From: Terrabacter sp040702505
GTDB lineage: Bacteria > Actinomycetota > Actinomycetes > Actinomycetales > Dermatophilaceae
NCBI RefSeq assembly: GCF_040702505.1
Contig: NZ_JBFBLC010000002.1
Coordinates: forward strand, 496,001 to 560,000
Direction of reading: 5' to 3'
Length of the DNA stretch: 64,000 nucleotides
Below, piece after piece: positions 59,830 to 64,000 of this stretch. The notes below the pieces were generated by a model that saw only the letters and a list, made by a program, of their open reading frames with translations, did no database searches and had not been told where the DNA came from. The first letter of the stretch is position 1. Every line of letters starts with the position of its first letter. Made by a program: the position numbers and the translations under genes.

Positions 59830-60912
59830 GTGACCACCCACGTCCGCATCATCGGTGCGGGTCTCATCGGCACCAGCCTGGGGATCGCCCTGTCCAGCAA
59901 GGGCTTCGCCGTCTCCCTCGAGGACCCGTCGCCCACCGCGGTCCGCCTCGCTCGTGACCTCAGGGCGGGGGACGTGGCCACCGGACGGACACCTGCACCC
60001 GATGTCGTCGTCGTGGCCGCGCCGCCCGACGTGGCCGCCGACGTCGTCGTCTCCTCCCTGCAACACTGGCCCGACGCGGTGGTCACCGACGTGGCGTCGG
60101 TCAAGGAGTCGGTGCTGACGTCCGTCCTGGACTCCGGCGCCGACGCGAGCCGCTACGTCGGGTCGCACCCGATGGCCGGACGCGAGAGGTCCGGTGCGGC
60201 AGCCGCGCGCGCCGACCTCTTCGAGGGCCGGGCGTGGGTCGTCGTGCCGCACGAGGCCTCGACGCACGCCGCGGTCGCAGGCGTACGCGAGATCGCCCTG
60301 GCCGTGGGGTCGCTCGTCCTCGTCATGCCGGCCCACGAGCACGACGAGGCGGTGGCCGCCGTCTCGCACGTGCCGCAGCTCGCGGCCAGCATCGTCGCCG
60401 CCTGCCTGCGCGACCTGCCCGAGTCCGCCGTCGGCCTCGCAGGGCCCGGCCTGCGCGACGTGACCCGGATCGCCGCGAGCGACCCGCGCCTGTGGACCCA
60501 GATCCTCGCCGGCAACGCACCTGCCGTCCGCGACGTGATGCGCCACGTGCGTGAGCAGGTCGACGAGGTCGTCGCGGCCCTCGACTCGCTCGTGGACTCC
60601 GACGGCGCGGGCGCGCTGGGCACGCTGAGCAGCGTGCTGGAGGCCGGCAACCTCGGCCGTGCACGCATCCCGGGCAAGCACGGGGCGCCACCGGCGGCAT
60701 ACGAGGTGGTGTCCGTCGTCGTGCCCGACGAGCCCGGCGCCCTCGCGCGGCTGCTCGGCGACGTGGGGGAGGCGGGCATCAACCTCGAGGACCTGCACCT
60801 CGAGCACGGGCTCGGCCAGGCGGTGGGCGTGGCGGAGCTGTCGGTCGTGCCTGCGTCGGTCGAGCCGCTGCGTGCCGAGCTGGAGCGGCTGGGCTGGCGC
60901 GTCCACGACTGA
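59830..60912 (+). CDS. tyrA: Prephenate dehydrogenase
   Basis: A 360-residue NAD(P)-dependent enzyme of tyrosine synthesis. Rossmann motif IIGAGLIGTSLG, TDVASVKESV, GSHPMAGRERSG (prephenate site His) and PAHEHDEAVAAVSHVPQLAAS are diagnostic; residues about 287-360 form an ACT domain (VVPDEPGALARLLGDVGEAG), suggesting feedback control by tyrosine. GTG 59830 is six bases after TACCGT (59818-59823), a leaderless start. Confidence 0.93.
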   Translation: MTTHVRIIGAGLIGTSLGIALSSKGFAVSLEDPSPTAVRLARDLRAGDVATGRTPAPDVVVVAAPPDVAADVVVSSLQHWPDAVVTDVASVKESVLTSVLDSGADASRYVGSHPMAGRERSGAAAARADLFEGRAWVVVPHEASTHAAVAGVREIALAVGSLVLVMPAHEHDEAVAAVSHVPQLAASIVAACLRDLPESAVGLAGPGLRDVTRIAASDPRLWTQILAGNAPAVRDVMRHVREQVDEVVAALDSLVDSDGAGALGTLSSVLEAGNLGRARIPGKHGAPPAAYEVVSVVVPDEPGALARLLGDVGEAGINLEDLHLEHGLGQAVGVAELSVVPASVEPLRAELERLGWRVHD

Positions 60913-61010
60913 GCGCCTCCACACACCCGTGACATCCGGGGGGTCGTCACGGCCCTCCTGGTCTCGGCCTCGGTCGGGGCGCTCGACACCGAGGCACTAT
61001 CCTCGGCGGC

Positions 61011-61718
61011 ATGCCTGCCGCGCCTGAGGACCAGCTTTCCGGATTCGTCATCGCCGTGGACGGGCCCTCCGGCTCCGGCAAGTCGAGCGTGAGCAAGCAG
61101 GTCGCGCGGACCCTCGGCTACGGCTTCCTGGACACCGGCGCGATGTACCGCGCACTCACGTGGTGGTGCCTCGAGCGCGGCGTCGACCTCGCCGACCAGG
61201 ACGCCGTCATCGCCGCGGCCGAGGACTTCCCCCTCGCGATCGGCACCGACCCCGACGCGCCCACGGTTGCCGTCGGCGACACCGACGTCGCCGCGGCCAT
61301 CCGCGAGCCGCGCATCTCGACCAACGTCTCCGCCGTCGCGACGGTCCTGCCGGTCCGCGAGATCCTCAGGGTGCTCCAGCGCCGCCTGATCAGCGAGGCG
61401 GCGCAGGCGACCGGCGGTGTCGTCGCCGAGGGCCGTGACATCACCACCGTCGTGGCACCCGACGCCCCGGTCCGCATCCTGCTGACGGCCTCCGAGGAGG
61501 CGCGCCTCGCCCGGCGCTCGAAGGAGCTGCACGGCGCGGCCGACGCCCGGGCCGTCGCGGCGACCCGCGCACAGGTCATCGACCGGGACCTGGCCGACTC
61601 GGCCGTCTCCGAGTTCACGGTGGCGGCCGACGGTGTCACGACGATCGACACCTCGCACCTCGACTTCCAGGGCTCGGTCGAGGCGGTGCTCCGGGTCGTC
61701 GAGGCGGCTCGGGCGTGA
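61011..61718 (+). CDS. cmk: Cytidylate kinase
   Basis: A 235-residue CMP/dCMP kinase. P-loop GPSGSGKSS at about 18-26, LDTGAMYRALTWW, and VAEGRDITTVVAPDAPVRILLTAS followed by ARLARRSKEL (lid) are typical. ATG 61011 is seven bases after TATCCT (60998-61003). Its stop overlaps the acyltransferase gene by GTGA; cmk-acyltransferase-der is a common actinobacterial order. Confidence 0.96.
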   Translation: MPAAPEDQLSGFVIAVDGPSGSGKSSVSKQVARTLGYGFLDTGAMYRALTWWCLERGVDLADQDAVIAAAEDFPLAIGTDPDAPTVAVGDTDVAAAIREPRISTNVSAVATVLPVREILRVLQRRLISEAAQATGGVVAEGRDITTVVAPDAPVRILLTASEEARLARRSKELHGAADARAVAATRAQVIDRDLADSAVSEFTVAADGVTTIDTSHLDFQGSVEAVLRVVEAARA

Positions 61719-62392
61719 GCTCGGCCGCAACTCCCGCCAGGGCGCCGCACCCCCGGCGGGCAACCGTGGGCCGGTGGATCGGCATCGGGATCTTCCACAG
61801 CCTCTACCGGGGCAGGGCCCACCACGCCGACCGGGTGCCCCGCACCGGCCCCGTGGTGCTCGTCGCCAACCACGCCGCCTTCCTCGACGGCCCGTTCGTC
61901 TTCTCGCTCGCTCCCCGCCCGGTGAACTTCCTCGTCAAGCAGGAGGCCTTCACGGGGTTCTTCGGCTGGCTCATCCGCACCGTCGGGCAGATCCCGATCG
62001 ACCGCACCGTGGGCGACCGGACCGCTCTGGCCACCGCAGCCGCGGTACTCGAGCGCGGGGGAGCCGTCGGCATCTTCCCCGAGGGCAACCGCGGCACCGG
62101 CGACGTCGAGCAGGTCAACCAGGGCGCCGCCTGGATCGCGCTGCGCACGGGCGCCACCATCGTGCCCGTGGCCGTGAGCGGTACGCGTGTCCCCGGGTCC
62201 TCCGCCGACGCGTGGCCGCGTCCCGGGGCCCGGCTCGACGTCGTCTTCGGCGAGCCGTTCGAGCTCGCCGTCCCGACCGACGCACCGGGCCGCATACGCC
62301 TGCGCATGGCCAGCGATCAGCTGCGCGACGCGCTCGCGTCACACGTACGCCGCTCGCGGGTGGAGAATGGTCCCTCAACGCACGTTCACTGA
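61715..62392 (+). CDS. 1-acylglycerol-3-phosphate acyltransferase-like (PlsC family)
   Basis: A 225-residue membrane-associated acyltransferase. Motif I is NHAAFLDG (NHx4D), motif II region GQIPIDR, motif III FPEGNRG and motif IV VPVAVSG. One hydrophobic stretch near residues 20-30 may associate with the membrane. It would make phosphatidic acid. The GTG start overlaps cmk and der follows 12 bases later. Confidence 0.9.
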   Translation: MSSAATPARAPHPRRATVGRWIGIGIFHSLYRGRAHHADRVPRTGPVVLVANHAAFLDGPFVFSLAPRPVNFLVKQEAFTGFFGWLIRTVGQIPIDRTVGDRTALATAAAVLERGGAVGIFPEGNRGTGDVEQVNQGAAWIALRTGATIVPVAVSGTRVPGSSADAWPRPGARLDVVFGEPFELAVPTDAPGRIRLRMASDQLRDALASHVRRSRVENGPSTHVH

Positions 62393-62404
62393 TTCGAGGA
62401 CACC

Positions 62405-63919
62405 GTGACTGACGAGACCGCCCGCCCCATCGACGAGGGCGCTCCGATCTCGACCGCCGACCCCGAGGCCCCCTCCAGCGCCACCGACGACGCGTCGGTC
62501 GAGCGCGCGCTCCGTGCGGGGCTCGCCGACTTCGAGCTGAGTCCCGAGGACCAGGCGCTCCTCGATGCCGAGGGGCCGTATGCCGCCGACGGCGCCGAGC
62601 AGGGGCCGCTGCCCGTCGTCGCGGTCGTGGGACGCCCGAACGTGGGCAAGTCCAGCCTGGTCAACCGCATCCTGCGCCGGCGCGAGGCCGTCGTCGAGGA
62701 CGTGCCCGGTGTCACCCGCGACCGCGTCTCCTACGAGGCGGAGTGGGGCGGCCGCCGCTTCACGATCGTCGACACGGGCGGCTGGGAGGCCGACGCAACC
62801 GGCATCCACCTGCGCGTCGCGGAGCAGGCCGAGATCGCCATCGACCTGGCCGACGTCGTGATGTTCGTCGTCGACGCCACGGTCGGGGCGACCGACGACG
62901 ACGAGGCCGTCGTCAAGCTGCTGCGCCGCTCGGGCAAGCCCGTCGTGCTCGTGGCCAACAAGGTCGACGACCAGCGCGGTGAGGCCGACGCAGCGGTCCT
63001 GTGGAGCCTGGGTCTCGGCCAGCCGTGGCCGGTCTCGGCGCTGCACGGCCGGGGGAGCGGTGACGCCCTGGACGCCGTGCTCGAGGTGCTGCCCGACGTG
63101 TCCGCGCACGGCGCATACGCCCAGGGCGGCCCGCGGCGCGTCGCGCTCATCGGCCGCCCCAACGTCGGCAAGTCCAGCCTGCTCAACAAGCTCGCCGGCA
63201 GCGAGCGCGTCGTCGTCGACAACGTGGCCGGCACGACCCGTGACCCCGTCGACGAGCTGATCGAGCTCGGCGGCAAGACGTGGCGTTTCGTCGACACCGC
63301 GGGCATCCGGCGCCGCGTGCACCAGACCCGCGGGGCAGACTTCTACGCCTCGCTGCGCACCCAGACCGCCCTCGAGAAGGCGGAGGTCGCCGTCGTGCTC
63401 ATCGACGCCGAGCAGCCCATCGCCGAGCAGGACATCCGCGTCGTGCAGCAGGTCATCGACGCGGGCCGGGCCCTCGTCATCGCCTACAACAAGTGGGACA
63501 CCCTCGACGAGGAGCGCCGCTACTACCTCGAGCGCGAGATCGAGAAGGAGCTCGTCCAGGTGCCGTGGGCGCCGCGGGCCAACATCTCGGCCCGCACCGG
63601 ACGTCACATGGACCGACTGGTCCCGGCCATCGAGACCGCTCTGGAGTCGTGGGACACCCGCGTGCCCACGGCACGCCTCAACGCCTTCCTCGGCGAGATC
63701 GTCGCCTCGCACCCACACCCCCTGCGCGGCGGCAAGCAGCCGCGCATCCTCTTCGCCACGCAGGCCTCGACGCGCCCGCCGCGCTTCGTGATCTTCGCGT
63801 CCGGCTTCATCGAGGCCGGCTACCGCCGGTTCGTCGAGCGCCGGCTGCGTGAGGAGTTCGGGTTCGAGGGCACGCCGATCGAGGTGTCCGTGCGCGTCCG
63901 CGAGAAGCGCCGCCGCTGA
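62405..63919 (+). CDS. der: Ribosome biogenesis GTPase Der (EngA)
   Basis: A 504-residue double GTPase for 50S assembly. First G domain: GRPNVGKSSLVNR near 76, DTGGW, NKVDD; second: GRPNVGKSSLLNK near 249, DTAGIRRR, YNKWD; a C-terminal KH-like domain after LNAFLGEIV. An acidic N-terminal extension of about 70 residues precedes the first domain, as in other actinobacteria. GAGGACACC precedes GTG 62405. It ends the cmk-acyltransferase-der operon. Confidence 0.97.
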   Translation: MTDETARPIDEGAPISTADPEAPSSATDDASVERALRAGLADFELSPEDQALLDAEGPYAADGAEQGPLPVVAVVGRPNVGKSSLVNRILRRREAVVEDVPGVTRDRVSYEAEWGGRRFTIVDTGGWEADATGIHLRVAEQAEIAIDLADVVMFVVDATVGATDDDEAVVKLLRRSGKPVVLVANKVDDQRGEADAAVLWSLGLGQPWPVSALHGRGSGDALDAVLEVLPDVSAHGAYAQGGPRRVALIGRPNVGKSSLLNKLAGSERVVVDNVAGTTRDPVDELIELGGKTWRFVDTAGIRRRVHQTRGADFYASLRTQTALEKAEVAVVLIDAEQPIAEQDIRVVQQVIDAGRALVIAYNKWDTLDEERRYYLEREIEKELVQVPWAPRANISARTGRHMDRLVPAIETALESWDTRVPTARLNAFLGEIVASHPHPLRGGKQPRILFATQASTRPPRFVIFASGFIEAGYRRFVERRLREEFGFEGTPIEVSVRVREKRRR

Positions 63920-63951
63920 AAGACTTCCGAAGGCGGGCCGTCGGGGGCCGA

Positions 63952-63982
63952 TTGGGACCAGTAGTGCCCGGTGCGCTACTGT
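63952..63982 (+). promoter_or_regulatory. Possible promoter at window end
   Basis: TTGGGA (63952-63957) and TACTGT (63977-63982), 19 bases apart, lie after der and before the window edge. The gene they would serve is outside the window. Confidence 0.4.
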
Positions 63983-64000
63983 TCCTTTCGCCCCGAGGGG

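Overview
The window is chromosomal DNA from a very high G+C Gram-positive bacterium, an actinobacterium. Evidence: strong G/C third-position bias; frequent GTG starts; TANNNT boxes placed 6-9 bases before start codons (leaderless transcripts); phosphatidylinositol mannoside (PIM) genes; an actinobacterial LexA box; and gene order that largely follows two housekeeping blocks known from Mycobacterium tuberculosis (Rv2614c to Rv2580c and Rv1701 to Rv1713). The lack of mycolate genes here and the style of the accessory genes would suit a member of the Micrococcales such as the Intrasporangiaceae, but that placement is inference. I see no insertion sequence, prophage, rRNA operon or CRISPR array.

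Layout. 1-8029 is a mixed accessory stretch: an edge-truncated membrane protein, an amidase, a methyltransferase interrupted by a stop codon, two tandem PLDc_N/SHOCT membrane proteins, a class II glutamine amidotransferase, a secreted EEP nuclease/phosphatase, an acyl-CoA dehydrogenase-like protein and an ABM monooxygenase. 8135-16361 holds tRNA-Gly, a LigD-type polymerase, glutathione peroxidase, pabB/pabC, a PGPGW membrane protein, tRNA-Val, a phosphoribosyltransferase-hydrolase fusion coupled to an erythromycin-esterase-like gene, and two small proteins (MOSC-like and flavin-reductase-like). 16358-22712 is a fatty-acid module (acyl-CoA dehydrogenase and TetR divergent from thiolase, FabG4-type reductase and MaoC dehydratase), the counterpart of the M. 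tuberculosis fadE5-fadA2-fabG4-htdX locus.

22913-53081 is the conserved backbone: thrS, (inserted GH92 mannosidase and methyltransferase), HIT/Ap4A phosphorylase, pgsA, patA, pimA, a membrane protein, pdxS, (inserted DUF4037 and kynureninase), pdxT, yebC, SOS-controlled ruvCAB, yajC-secD-secF, apt, rel, DUF349, cyclophilin, MBL hydrolase and hisS. 53930-63919 is a second backbone: ald, xerD, parA, scpA, scpB, a pseudouridine synthase, tyrA, cmk, an acyltransferase and der. Many genes overlap by four bases (ATGA/GTGA), indicating translationally coupled operons.

The most unusual non-coding signals are: (i) a strand-symmetric heptamer GGCATAC/GTATGCC found about 40 times, in genes through rare codons and as inverted pairs in four intergenic regions, much like DNA uptake sequences; (ii) a row of hairpins at 28473-28654 with different stems but near-identical CTCAYAC loops; (iii) a cluster of AAGTGCCCACTCGAC palindromes downstream of rel; and (iv) a perfect LexA box at the ruvCAB promoter.
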